Shown here: positions 8,726 through 16,808 of the stretch, one piece after another
Position numbering within the stretch: position 1 is the first letter of the stretch
Layout of the letters: each line of letters begins with the position of its first letter
Notes under the pieces: model-generated
Database searches by the model: none
Told to the model about the DNA's origin: nothing
Seen by the model: only the letters and a program-made list of their open reading frames with translations
Assembly: GCF_002305875.1 (NCBI RefSeq)
Contig: NZ_CP022098.1
Location: 682,001 to 746,000 of the forward strand
From: Cystobacter fuscus
GTDB lineage: Bacteria > Myxococcota > Myxococcia > Myxococcales > Myxococcaceae
Direction: 5' to 3'
DNA length: 64,000 nucleotides
Position numbers and translations under genes: made by a program

Positions 8726-9754
8726 ATGGTTCCCTTCTCCGTCCTCGATCTGTCGCCCATCCTCAAGGGGTTCGACGCCGCGCAGTCCTTCCGCAACTCC
8801 CTGGACCTGGCCCGCCACGCCGAGCGCTGGGGATTCCGGCGCTACTGGTTGGCCGAGCACCACGGCATGCCGGGCATCGCCAGCGCGGCGACCTCGGTGG
8901 TCATCGGCCACGTGGCCGGTGGCACCTCCACCATCCGGGTCGGGTCGGGAGGCATCATGCTGCCCAACCACTCGCCGTTGGTGATCGCCGAGCAGTTCGG
9001 CACGCTGGAGTCGCTCTACCCGGGCCGCATCGACCTGGGGCTCGGGCGGGCGCCGGGGACGGATCAGCGCACGGCCCAGGCCTTGCGCCGCAACCTCGTG
9101 GCCAGCTCCGATTCCTTCCCCCAGGACGTGCTCGAGCTGCAGTCCTACTTCCGTCCGGCCACGCCCGGCCAGCGGACGCGGGCCGTGCCGGGCGAGGGGC
9201 TCAACGTGCCCCTGTGGCTGTTGGGCTCCAGCCTCTTCAGCGCCCAGCTCGCCGCCGCGCTCGGCCTGCCGTTCGCCTTCGCCTCCCACTTCGCCCCCGA
9301 GCTGATGTGGTCGGCCATCGAGATGTACCGCGAGCAGTTCAAGCCCTCCGAGGCCCTGGCACGGCCCTACGTCATGCTCTGCGCCAACGTCTTCGCCGCC
9401 GACACGGACGCCGAGGCCACGCGCCTCTTCACCACGCTCCAGCAGCACTTCCTCAACCTGCAGCGCGGCACGCCTGGAATCATGCAGCCGCCCGTGGACG
9501 ACATGGACGCGCGCTGGACGGAGCTGGAGCGCGCCCGGGTGGAGCACGCGCTGGCCTGTTCGTTCGTGGGCTCGCCCTCCACCGTGCGCCAGGGGCTGGA
9601 GCGCTTCCTCCAGCGCACGCGCGCGGACGAGCTGATGGTGACCGCGCAGATCCACGATCATGCCGCCCGGGTGCGCTCCTTCGAGCTCGCCGCACAGGTG
9701 CGCGATGCACTCGCCGCGAGTGCTCCGGCTCCCCAGACCCCGTCTCCGGTGTAG
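8726..9754 (+). CDS. LLM-class flavin-dependent oxidoreductase (luciferase-like)
   Basis: A 342-residue member of the bacterial luciferase-like monooxygenase family, MsnO8 subgroup. Visible hallmarks are FSVLDLSPI at the start, [45 protein letters not shown], and [13 protein letters not shown], which form parts of the flavin-binding TIM barrel. Such enzymes use reduced FMN and oxygen, but the substrate cannot be predicted. An in-frame ATG at 8696 exists, but the ATG at 8726 matches where family members begin. It ends only 11 bp before mtnB and may be transcribed with the methionine salvage genes. Confidence 0.85.
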   Translation: MVPFSVLDLSPILKGFDAAQSFRNSLDLARHAERWGFRRYWLAEHHGMPGIASAATSVVIGHVAGGTSTIRVGSGGIMLPNHSPLVIAEQFGTLESLYPGRIDLGLGRAPGTDQRTAQALRRNLVASSDSFPQDVLELQSYFRPATPGQRTRAVPGEGLNVPLWLLGSSLFSAQLAAALGLPFAFASHFAPELMWSAIEMYREQFKPSEALARPYVMLCANVFAADTDAEATRLFTTLQQHFLNLQRGTPGIMQPPVDDMDARWTELERARVEHALACSFVGSPSTVRQGLERFLQRTRADELMVTAQIHDHAARVRSFELAAQVRDALAASAPAPQTPSPV

Positions 9755-9765
9755 AGTTCGCGGCC

Positions 9766-10398
9766 ATGGACGGCATGGAGCAGATGAGCGCTCGAAGCGA
9801 GGAGTTGAGCCGCGCGGGCCGGCTCTTCTTCGATCGGGGTTGGGTGCCGGCCACCGCCGGCAACTTCTCGGCGCGGCTGGATGCGCACCACATGGTCATC
9901 ACCGCCTCGGGCCGTCACAAGGGCGAGCTCGGAGTCGGGGACTTCCTGGTGGTGGGCCTGGACGATGAGACCCTGAAGGATGTGCGGCCCCCGGGTGGCA
10001 AGCCCTCGGCGGAGACGGCGTTGCACCTGCGGCGCTACCGGAGCGGGCCGGACGTGGGGGCGGTGCTGCACACGCACTCGCTGGCGGCCACGGTGCTCTC
10101 GCGCCTGAGCCCCGGCGGCGTGGTGCTCGAGGGCTACGAGGTGCTCAAGGCCCTGCCCGGAGTGGACTCGCACACGGCGCGCCTGGAGGTGCCCGTGTTC
10201 GGCAATGATCAGGATATTCCCCGGCTGGCCGCCCGCGTGGAGGCCCACTTGAGCGAGCACCCTGGCCTGCCGGGTTACCTCATCGAGGGCCATGGGCTGT
10301 ACACGTGGGGCCGCTCGGTGGCGGAAGCCCGGCGGCATGTGGAAGCGTTCGAGTTCCTGCTGGCGTGCGAGTTGGAAGTCAGGAGGTTGAGCCGATGA
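9766..10398 (+). CDS. mtnB: Methylthioribulose-1-phosphate dehydratase
   Basis: A 210-residue class II aldolase/adducin-fold enzyme that dehydrates 5-methylthioribulose-1-phosphate in the methionine salvage pathway. The sequence shows GWVPATAGNFSARL, the zinc-binding region VLHTHSLAATVLS, and YLIEGHGLYTWG with the third zinc His, all typical of MtnB. The start ATG at 9766 follows the preceding gene closely. Its stop overlaps mtnD as ATGA. Context (mtnB-mtnD-mtnC in order) confirms the substrate assignment, which would otherwise be uncertain among aldolase-fold enzymes. Confidence 0.92.
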   Translation: MDGMEQMSARSEELSRAGRLFFDRGWVPATAGNFSARLDAHHMVITASGRHKGELGVGDFLVVGLDDETLKDVRPPGGKPSAETALHLRRYRSGPDVGAVLHTHSLAATVLSRLSPGGVVLEGYEVLKALPGVDSHTARLEVPVFGNDQDIPRLAARVEAHLSEHPGLPGYLIEGHGLYTWGRSVAEARRHVEAFEFLLACELEVRRLSR

Positions 10399-10937
10399 GC
10401 GAGTTGAGGGTTTTCGACGAGGCAGACAGTGCGCGGGCGCGGGTGCACACGCGCGACTTCGACACCATCCGGCGCGAGCTGGGCGAAGTGGGCATCCGCT
10501 TCGAGCGCTGGGAGGCGAACCTGCCGCTGAAGCCCGGAGCGGGCCAGGAGGAGATCCTCGCGGCCTACGCGGGGCCGGTGCGGCGGCTGATGGAGGAGCG
10601 CGGCCTGCAATCGGTGGACGTGCTGGGCATGGTGCCGGACCACCCGCAGCGCGAGGCGATGCGCGCCAAGTTCCTCGAGGAGCACACGCACAGCGAGGAC
10701 GAGGTGCGCTTCTTCGTCGAGGGAAAGGGCCTGTTCTGCATCCACAAGGCGGGCCGCGTCTTCTTCGTGCTGTGCGAGAAGGACGACCTCATCAGCGTGC
10801 CGGACGGGACGCCGCACTGGTTCGACATGGGTCCCCGGCCGAGCTTCACGGCCATCCGCCTCTTCACCAACAAGGAAGGGTGGATCGCGCGGATGACGGG
10901 CGATGACATCGCCTCGCGCTTTCCCCGTCTGGAATGA
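10395..10937 (+). CDS. mtnD: Acireductone dioxygenase
   Basis: A 180-residue cupin that oxidises the acireductone of methionine salvage. With iron it yields the ketoacid precursor of methionine plus formate; with nickel it makes an off-pathway product releasing CO. The metal ligands are visible as HTHSEDE (His97, His99, Glu103) and GTPHWFD (His141), the standard arrangement. It overlaps mtnB and mtnC by 4 bp each, so the three are translationally coupled. The metal used cannot be told from sequence. Confidence 0.94.
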   Translation: MSELRVFDEADSARARVHTRDFDTIRRELGEVGIRFERWEANLPLKPGAGQEEILAAYAGPVRRLMEERGLQSVDVLGMVPDHPQREAMRAKFLEEHTHSEDEVRFFVEGKGLFCIHKAGRVFFVLCEKDDLISVPDGTPHWFDMGPRPSFTAIRLFTNKEGWIARMTGDDIASRFPRLE

Positions 10938-11620
10938 GCCACATGCTCCGGGCCATCGTCACCGACATCGAGGGCACCACCTCGAGCCTGTCCTTCGTCC
11001 ACGAGGTGCTCTTCCCGTACGCGGCGCGCCACCTGGAGGACTTCGTGCGCGCTCGTGGCCACGAGCCCCAGGTGCGCCGGTTGTTGGACGGGGCCCGGGA
11101 GCTGGCCGGGGGCGACCTGGACGACGCGCGACTCGTGGCCGTGCTGCGGCGGTGGATGGAGGAGGACCGGAAGGTGGGGCCGCTCAAGGGGCTCCAGGGC
11201 CTCATGTGGGAGGAGGGCTACCGGCAGGGAGACTTCCAGGGCCACGTCTATGAGGACGCCGCCCGGCGGCTGCGCGAGTGGCATGCCCGGGGATTGCGCC
11301 TGTACGTCTACTCCTCGGGCTCGGTGCACGCGCAGATGCTGCTCTTCCGCCACACCCGCTTCGGGGACCTGACGCCGCTGTTCCGCGGGTACTTCGACAC
11401 CGGCATCGGCGGCAAGAGAGAGGCGGCCTCCTACGCGGAGATCGTCCGGGAGCTGGGATTGCCCGCCGCGGACATCCTCTTCCTGTCGGACGTGCGGGCG
11501 GAGCTGGACGCGGCGGCTGTCTCGGGTCTGCACACCGCTTGCCTCATGCGCGGCGAGGGCCCCGCCGTGGATCCGGGGCCGCACCCGGTGGCGCACAGCT
11601 TCGACGAGCTGTCCGTCTAA
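10934..11620 (+). CDS. mtnC: Enolase-phosphatase E1
   Basis: A 228-residue HAD-superfamily enzyme that both enolises and dephosphorylates 2,3-diketo-5-methylthiopentyl-1-phosphate to give the acireductone substrate of MtnD. The N-terminal AIVTDIEGTTSS holds the catalytic Asp11 (the MtnC-type D-I-E motif), LRLYVYSSGSVHAQ is the second HAD motif, and DILFLSDVRAELDAA the C-terminal acidic motif. It is the last gene of mtnB-mtnD-mtnC. mtnA and mtnK/mtnN are not in this window. Confidence 0.94.
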   Translation: MSHMLRAIVTDIEGTTSSLSFVHEVLFPYAARHLEDFVRARGHEPQVRRLLDGARELAGGDLDDARLVAVLRRWMEEDRKVGPLKGLQGLMWEEGYRQGDFQGHVYEDAARRLREWHARGLRLYVYSSGSVHAQMLLFRHTRFGDLTPLFRGYFDTGIGGKREAASYAEIVRELGLPAADILFLSDVRAELDAAAVSGLHTACLMRGEGPAVDPGPHPVAHSFDELSV

Positions 11621-11686
11621 GCCATCCCAACCAGGTTTGGGTAGGTATCCTTCAGGGTTGTTTCACCTGGGGGAAAGGCCAGCGCC

Positions 11687-13513
11687 ATGTCGAAGGAGTC
11701 CCGAAGTCCTGGGGCGGGGAAGGGCGGCGGTACGCAGCTCGAGGCTCGGCGGAGTTCGCGGGACAGGCCGTGGTGGACCTCGCGTGCGGTGGTGCTGTGG
11801 GTGCTTGCGCTGCCGACGGCGTGCGCGACGGGCTACCCCATGGGCGGGATGCTCGCGGGCCCGACGCGCCACGGGGGGCGCGTACATCGCACGAGTCCCG
11901 AGGTAGAGGAGAGCGCTGTCAGGGCCCGGGCGGCGTCGGTATCGAGGCCCGGGGGAGCCCGCGAGGACCTGGAGGGTACTGCCGCCGGCGCCGAGGAGCG
12001 CAACGCCTCTGTCGCGGCGGAGGAGGGCACGGCCAAGGTTGGCGGGGCGGCGGAGCGGCTTCGGTACCGGGCGCGCCGCGGGAGCGAGGTGGACGAGGAG
12101 GTACACCTGGCGGGGAAGGGCATTGGATGGCCGGATGGAGTGGGCGACGGGCGGCCGTTCGAGGTGCCCATGACGCTCGACTACTTCCAGGGCTTCCTCG
12201 TGCAGGCTGGCGTGCCTGGCACCGCGCTGCCCAGGGACGGGCGCACGCTGACGCCTCAGCAGGCATTGGAGTTGGTACCCCATCTGCTCGCCACGCCGCT
12301 GACACTGGGAAACTTCGGGATGCGACGGATGGCGGCTCACCTCCTCATGGAGGTGGCCACGGGGGAGCGGGTCGTCACGCGGGACGAGTTCCACGCGCGC
12401 ATGCGGCGCTTTTCGCGGCTGCTGGTGCTGCGCCCGGATGGCTATCTGGTGAGGGCCACCTCGGGAGTGGCGGTCCAGAAAGCCGGGCAGGTGGTGCTCG
12501 CCGAGGACGGGACGCTACGGGCCGGGCGGTTCGAGGTGGGCCCCTTCTACGCCATTGATGGGGAGCGCCTCTTCCCGGTGGACCAGAGGCTCGAGGTTCC
12601 GAAAGGGGCGCGTCCGGCGGGTCTGTATGAGCCCGACGACAATCCAGCGCTCGCGGTAGCCGAAGGGGCGGTGCTCGCGGTGGTGGACATGGTGGAGGGC
12701 CTCTACCGGCTCGTCTTCTACACGAGTGAGACGTTGGAGGGGCTCGCGCAACTCCCTGGGGCGGTGAGGCAGCTCTACGAGAACTCGCCGCAACTGTGGG
12801 AGGAGTTTCGCCACAAGCCCTACGCTGAGAAGGTGCGCACCGTGTCGCGGCTCGCGACGGGCGCGGTGCTGACGGTGGGCACGGCCGGTGCTGGAACCGC
12901 GAAGGTGGCGGCCTGGGGCGGCAAGCTGGGAGGCCTCACGGTGCCCCTGCTGTCGCTCTCGGGTGACGGGGTCCTGGCGGTGCGGTTGGTGGCCGTGCCC
13001 GTGGGGAGTGTTGCCACCGCGGCCGCGCCGGCGCTGAGCGCCACCTACGTGCTGCACATGGCCAACACGGGCGCCCATGGCGCGGGAGGCGGTGGCGGGT
13101 GGCCTCCGGTTGGTGGGCCCGGTCAGTGGGTAGAGGACACCTCGAGCATGTCGGAGCAGGCCCGGGCCTACCAGGCCCAGGTGACTGGTGCCCCCAAAGG
13201 CTGGTGTTACAAGGTGTGCCGGAATGGGAAGTGCGTCGAGTACGACGGCTTTGATTCAACTGAGGGAGTGCTGCTTGAGGGCAAGGCGCGCGGGTACGAA
13301 CAGTGGTTCGACAAGGACCTCAACCCTGTGCACGAGTTCTACGGCGGCCTGGAGGACTTGCTCAAACAAGCTGCACGTCAGTATCGGATGGCAGCCGGGC
13401 AACCGATCCGCTGGCACGTCGCCGAGCCTCGGATGGTGGCCGTGCTTCGGAAGCATTTCGGCGAGGCGGACCTTGGAAGCATAGAGGTCGTTTACACTGC
13501 GCCGGTCAAGTGA
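11687..13513 (+). CDS. Lipoprotein-like polymorphic toxin with C-terminal Tox-REase-5 nuclease domain
   Basis: A 608-residue modular protein. A basic N-terminus is followed by a hydrophobic stretch ending in LPTACATG, a plausible though imperfect lipobox. The middle 400 residues have no domain I recognise and include hydrophobic Ala/Gly/Val patches near residues 390-470 and a glycine run before the C-terminus. The last ~100 residues look like the Tox-REase-5 restriction-endonuclease-fold toxin: VEYDGF (Asp520) followed by VLLEGKA (Glu531, Lys533) gives the D...ExK nuclease motif. An Imm52-type gene follows after 12 bp, the known partner of this toxin class. The architecture (lipoprotein signal, variable body, toxin tip, immunity downstream) resembles myxobacterial SitA toxins exchanged by outer-membrane contact; that parallel is inference. 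Confidence 0.75.
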   Translation: MSKESRSPGAGKGGGTQLEARRSSRDRPWWTSRAVVLWVLALPTACATGYPMGGMLAGPTRHGGRVHRTSPEVEESAVRARAASVSRPGGAREDLEGTAAGAEERNASVAAEEGTAKVGGAAERLRYRARRGSEVDEEVHLAGKGIGWPDGVGDGRPFEVPMTLDYFQGFLVQAGVPGTALPRDGRTLTPQQALELVPHLLATPLTLGNFGMRRMAAHLLMEVATGERVVTRDEFHARMRRFSRLLVLRPDGYLVRATSGVAVQKAGQVVLAEDGTLRAGRFEVGPFYAIDGERLFPVDQRLEVPKGARPAGLYEPDDNPALAVAEGAVLAVVDMVEGLYRLVFYTSETLEGLAQLPGAVRQLYENSPQLWEEFRHKPYAEKVRTVSRLATGAVLTVGTAGAGTAKVAAWGGKLGGLTVPLLSLSGDGVLAVRLVAVPVGSVATAAAPALSATYVLHMANTGAHGAGGGGGWPPVGGPGQWVEDTSSMSEQARAYQAQVTGAPKGWCYKVCRNGKCVEYDGFDSTEGVLLEGKARGYEQWFDKDLNPVHEFYGGLEDLLKQAARQYRMAAGQPIRWHVAEPRMVAVLRKHFGEADLGSIEVVYTAPVK

Positions 13514-13525
13514 GGAGTACCGCGC

Positions 13526-14260
13526 ATGAGCGAGAGGTACGGAATCAAAGCGTACTGGGGACACCGTCCGGAGCCGGCCGACGAATGCGCTCGGCGCGCG
13601 GAGACATTCTTCCGCCTTCTCGGGGAGTGCCACTCCGACTTCACGCAATGGTACGAGAAGGGCAACTCTGCCCGGGAGGCGCTACAGCTTGGGTTTGAGC
13701 CCACCCGCGAGACGTTCCAGAGGTTCTTCGGACGGGAGAAGTACCAGATCCTGGACGACGGGTTTGCGTTCGGCGCCTGGACGGGGCACGTGGAGCAGGG
13801 CAAGGGTGGGGGGGTGACGCTTAGCTGTGGGTCGGCGGCGGAGTTTGCTCCGAACTATCTCTGGCTCTCCCTCCCCAAGGAGGCCCTGGGTCAGGAGCGC
13901 GTAGTCACGGGGCCTGTCGTCTCTGGCGCCATGCGTGCCATCGCGGTGGCCTGGGAGCCGGAGTGGGCGGTCGCGACGGCCGATGGACTGTGGGACGAAC
14001 TCTCCGGAGGCAGTCGGCTCGGCTGTTTCGTGGGTTGGATGACGTACTTCTCGCGGGAACGTGGCGAGGTGCCAGCGCTACCCGCGCCCGTGCACGTGGA
14101 GCCCGTAGGTGACAAGGGTACGCTCGTCACCCTGACTTCCGAGCGGCTCACTCCGAGCAATCCCGAGCACGTTGCGCTCGCCTGGCGCATACAGAAGCTG
14201 CTGGAGGAGCGGGGGCTGTTCCGGTTGATGGTCCACCCGTCTGCCCGGCCGAAGGTCTGA
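13526..14260 (+). CDS. Imm52-type immunity protein
   Basis: A 244-residue soluble protein that resembles the Imm52 family, whose members neutralise Tox-REase-5 nucleases. Features in line with the family are the N-terminal YWGHRPEPADECARRAETFFRLLGE, a central WLSLPKEAL strand and the C-terminal FVGWMTYFSRERGEVP. A GAGGAG ribosome site precedes the ATG, 12 bp after the toxin stop, so toxin and immunity are made together. Codon use is somewhat less GC-rich at third positions than in the neighbours, as is common for exchangeable toxin-immunity cassettes. Assignment rests on both weak similarity and position. Confidence 0.7.
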   Translation: MSERYGIKAYWGHRPEPADECARRAETFFRLLGECHSDFTQWYEKGNSAREALQLGFEPTRETFQRFFGREKYQILDDGFAFGAWTGHVEQGKGGGVTLSCGSAAEFAPNYLWLSLPKEALGQERVVTGPVVSGAMRAIAVAWEPEWAVATADGLWDELSGGSRLGCFVGWMTYFSRERGEVPALPAPVHVEPVGDKGTLVTLTSERLTPSNPEHVALAWRIQKLLEERGLFRLMVHPSARPKV

Positions 14261-14446
14261 GCCGAGGTCCGGGTGAGCCTGCCCCGTTTCAGTGGACATA
14301 CCCCATAAGTCGGCCACGGCGTTCTGACCCCTGAAGGAATGACTTCGCCCGGCTTGGGAGGCCATCCATTCGAGGGCAAGCCGTTCGTTTGGTGCCTGCC
14401 CTCCGACAGGTCGCTCCGCGCCGCGCCCATCCCCACCCTGTGGTGC

Positions 14447-16807
14447 ATGGAACCGACGACGGAGACGGAGCAGGCGCCACTCCGGGACACGCGAGGTGAG
14501 CGCCCGGGCGAGCAGCGGCATCCCTGGGTGGTGTGGTTCGATTCCCTCTCGCGCGAGGACGTGCCGCTCGCGGGAGGCAAGGGCGCCAACCTGGGCGAGA
14601 TGACCCAGGCGGGGCTGCCAGTCCCCCGGGGTTTCGTGGTGACGTCGGAGTCCTTCCGGGAAGCCCTGCGGCCGGTGCGCTCGCGGCTGGAAGAGCTGTG
14701 GCGGGACATCGACGTGGACGACCCGGAGTCGTTGGCGGAGCGCTCGGCCGAGCTGCGCGAGTTCGTGCGTCAGGTGGATCTGCCCGCCGAGCTGTGCGAG
14801 GCCCTGCTCGCGGCCTACCACCAGCTGGGCCACGAGGGGGTGGTGGCCGTGCGCTCCTCGGCGACGGACGAGGACACGGCCGCCACCTCGTTCGCCGGCA
14901 TGCACGAATCCTATACCCATGTGCTGGGGGACGAGGCCGTGCTGGCACGGCTGCGCGACTGCTGGGCCTCGGCGTTCGGACAGCGGGTGGTGGCCTACCG
15001 CAAGAGCCAGGGCCTCACCGAGCTGCCCGCCCTCGCGGTGGTGGTGCAGGAGATGGTGGACTCGGCGCGCTCGGGAGTGATGTTCACCGCGGACCCGGCC
15101 ACGGGGGACACGCGCCGGCTCATCATCGAGGCCGCCTGGGGCCTGGGCGAGGTGGTGGTGGGCGGGCAGGTGGAGCCGGACACGTACACGGTGGACAAGC
15201 AGGGCCCGCGGCTGCGCGAGGTGCGGGTGGGGCACAAGGACTTCCTGCTGGAGCGCTCGCCCGAGGGGGGAGACCGGCGCGTGGAGCTGAGCGAGGAGCG
15301 GGCCCGCGAGCGCGTGCTGGCGGACGAGGAGGTGCTGACACTGGCTCGCCTGGGCGCGCGCGTGGAGTCGCACTATGGCTCGCCCCAGGACATCGAGTGG
15401 GCCGAGCAGGGAGGGCGGCTGTACCTGGTGCAGTCGCGGCCCATCACCACCCTGGGCCAGGGGGCGCCCGAGTCGAAGCGGGAGGAGGCCCGGAAGCCCG
15501 CGCTCGTGACGGGACTGGGCGCCTCGCCGGGGCGTGTCACCGGGAAGGTGAGGGTGCTGAGCCGCCCCGAGGAGGGCGGGCGGTTGAAGAAGGGCGAGGT
15601 GCTCGTCGCCCCCATGACGTCACCCGACTGGGTGGCCACCATGCGCCGGGCCGTGGCCATCATCACCGACAGCGGAGGCATGACGAGCCACGCGGCCATC
15701 GTCAGCCGCGAGCTGCGCCTGCCCTGCGTGGTGGGCACGCGCAACGCCACGCGCGTGCTTCGCGACGGCGAGGAAGTGACGGTGGATGGGCGCTCGGGCG
15801 AGGTGTTCGAGGGCCGGGTGGAGGAGGTGGTCCCGCCCCGGGTGGAAGCGGCACGGCTCGTCGAGGCACCCCGCGCCGTCGCCGCGGGCGAGCCCGAGCC
15901 CCTGGCGACGAAGCTGTACGTGAACCTGGCCCTGCCGGGACAGGCGCGCGAGGCGGCCGCGCTGCCCGTGGACGGCGTGGGGCTCCTGCGGGCGGAGTTC
16001 CTCCTCACCGATGCGCTGGGCGGAGTCCACCCGCGCAAGCTGATCGCCGAGGGGCGCCAGCGCGAGTTCGTGGAGCGCATGGTGGGCCCGCTCCTGGAGA
16101 TCGCCCGGGCGTTCCATCCGCGGCCGGTGGTGTACCGGACGACGGACTTCCGCACCAACGAGTTCCGGGGACTGGAGGGCGGCGCGGAGTACGAGCCCGG
16201 CGAGGCCAACCCGATGATCGGCTTTCGCGGCTGCTACCGCTACCTGCGCGAGCCGGAGGTGTTCCGGCTGGAATTGGAGGCGCTCGCGCGGGTGCGGGAG
16301 CAGTCCCCCAACCTGCACGTGATGATTCCCTTCGTGCGCACGCTCTGGGAGCTGGAGGCGTGTCTGGAATTGATGGACACCAGCCCCCTGGGGCGGCAGC
16401 GCGGGCTGGAGCGCTGGGTGATGGCGGAGGTGCCCTCGGTGGTGTACCGCATCCCCGAGTACGCGCGGCTGGGCGTGACGGGAGTCTCGATCGGCTCCAA
16501 CGATTTGACCCAGCTCATGCTCGGGGTGGACCGGGACTCGGAGACGTGCGCGGAGCTGTTCGACGAGTCGGACGCGGCGGTGCTGGATGCCATTGTCCGC
16601 ATCATCCGCTCCAGCCGGGAAGCGGGGGTGACGTGCTCGCTGTGCGGCCAGGCCCCCTCGAACCGGCCCGAGTTCGCCGAGCACCTGGTGCGGGCGGGAA
16701 TCACCTCCATCTCGGTGGACCCCGGCGCGGTGGGAGATGCGCGGCGGGTGGTGGCCGCCGCCGAACGCCGGCTGCTGTTGGAGGCAGCCCGAGGCACTCC
16801 TTCGTGA
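14447..16807 (+). CDS. ppsA: Phosphoenolpyruvate synthase-like enzyme
   Basis: A 786-residue PEP-utilising enzyme. The N-terminal ATP-grasp domain is seen in [19 protein letters not shown] and [12 protein letters not shown]. The central phosphohistidine domain has [17 protein letters not shown], and the C-terminal PEP/pyruvate barrel has [18 protein letters not shown] and [12 protein letters not shown] synthases make PEP, AMP and phosphate from pyruvate and ATP, feeding gluconeogenesis. I prefer the ATG at 14447, because residues encoded from an upstream ATG at 14339 look unlike the family. Its stop lies 1 bp before the metal ATPase gene. Whether it works as a true PEP synthase or a specialised paralogue is open. 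Confidence 0.88.
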   Translation: MEPTTETEQAPLRDTRGERPGEQRHPWVVWFDSLSREDVPLAGGKGANLGEMTQAGLPVPRGFVVTSESFREALRPVRSRLEELWRDIDVDDPESLAERSAELREFVRQVDLPAELCEALLAAYHQLGHEGVVAVRSSATDEDTAATSFAGMHESYTHVLGDEAVLARLRDCWASAFGQRVVAYRKSQGLTELPALAVVVQEMVDSARSGVMFTADPATGDTRRLIIEAAWGLGEVVVGGQVEPDTYTVDKQGPRLREVRVGHKDFLLERSPEGGDRRVELSEERARERVLADEEVLTLARLGARVESHYGSPQDIEWAEQGGRLYLVQSRPITTLGQGAPESKREEARKPALVTGLGASPGRVTGKVRVLSRPEEGGRLKKGEVLVAPMTSPDWVATMRRAVAIITDSGGMTSHAAIVSRELRLPCVVGTRNATRVLRDGEEVTVDGRSGEVFEGRVEEVVPPRVEAARLVEAPRAVAAGEPEPLATKLYVNLALPGQAREAAALPVDGVGLLRAEFLLTDALGGVHPRKLIAEGRQREFVERMVGPLLEIARAFHPRPVVYRTTDFRTNEFRGLEGGAEYEPGEANPMIGFRGCYRYLREPEVFRLELEALARVREQSPNLHVMIPFVRTLWELEACLELMDTSPLGRQRGLERWVMAEVPSVVYRIPEYARLGVTGVSIGSNDLTQLMLGVDRDSETCAELFDESDAAVLDAIVRIIRSSREAGVTCSLCGQAPSNRPEFAEHLVRAGITSISVDPGAVGDARRVVAAAERRLLLEAARGTPS

Positions 16808-16808
16808 C

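Noticed and set aside
11621-11686. Terminator after mtnC
   Set aside because: CCCAA/TTGGG pairs only 5 bp around a 6-base loop without a T tract; too weak to list.
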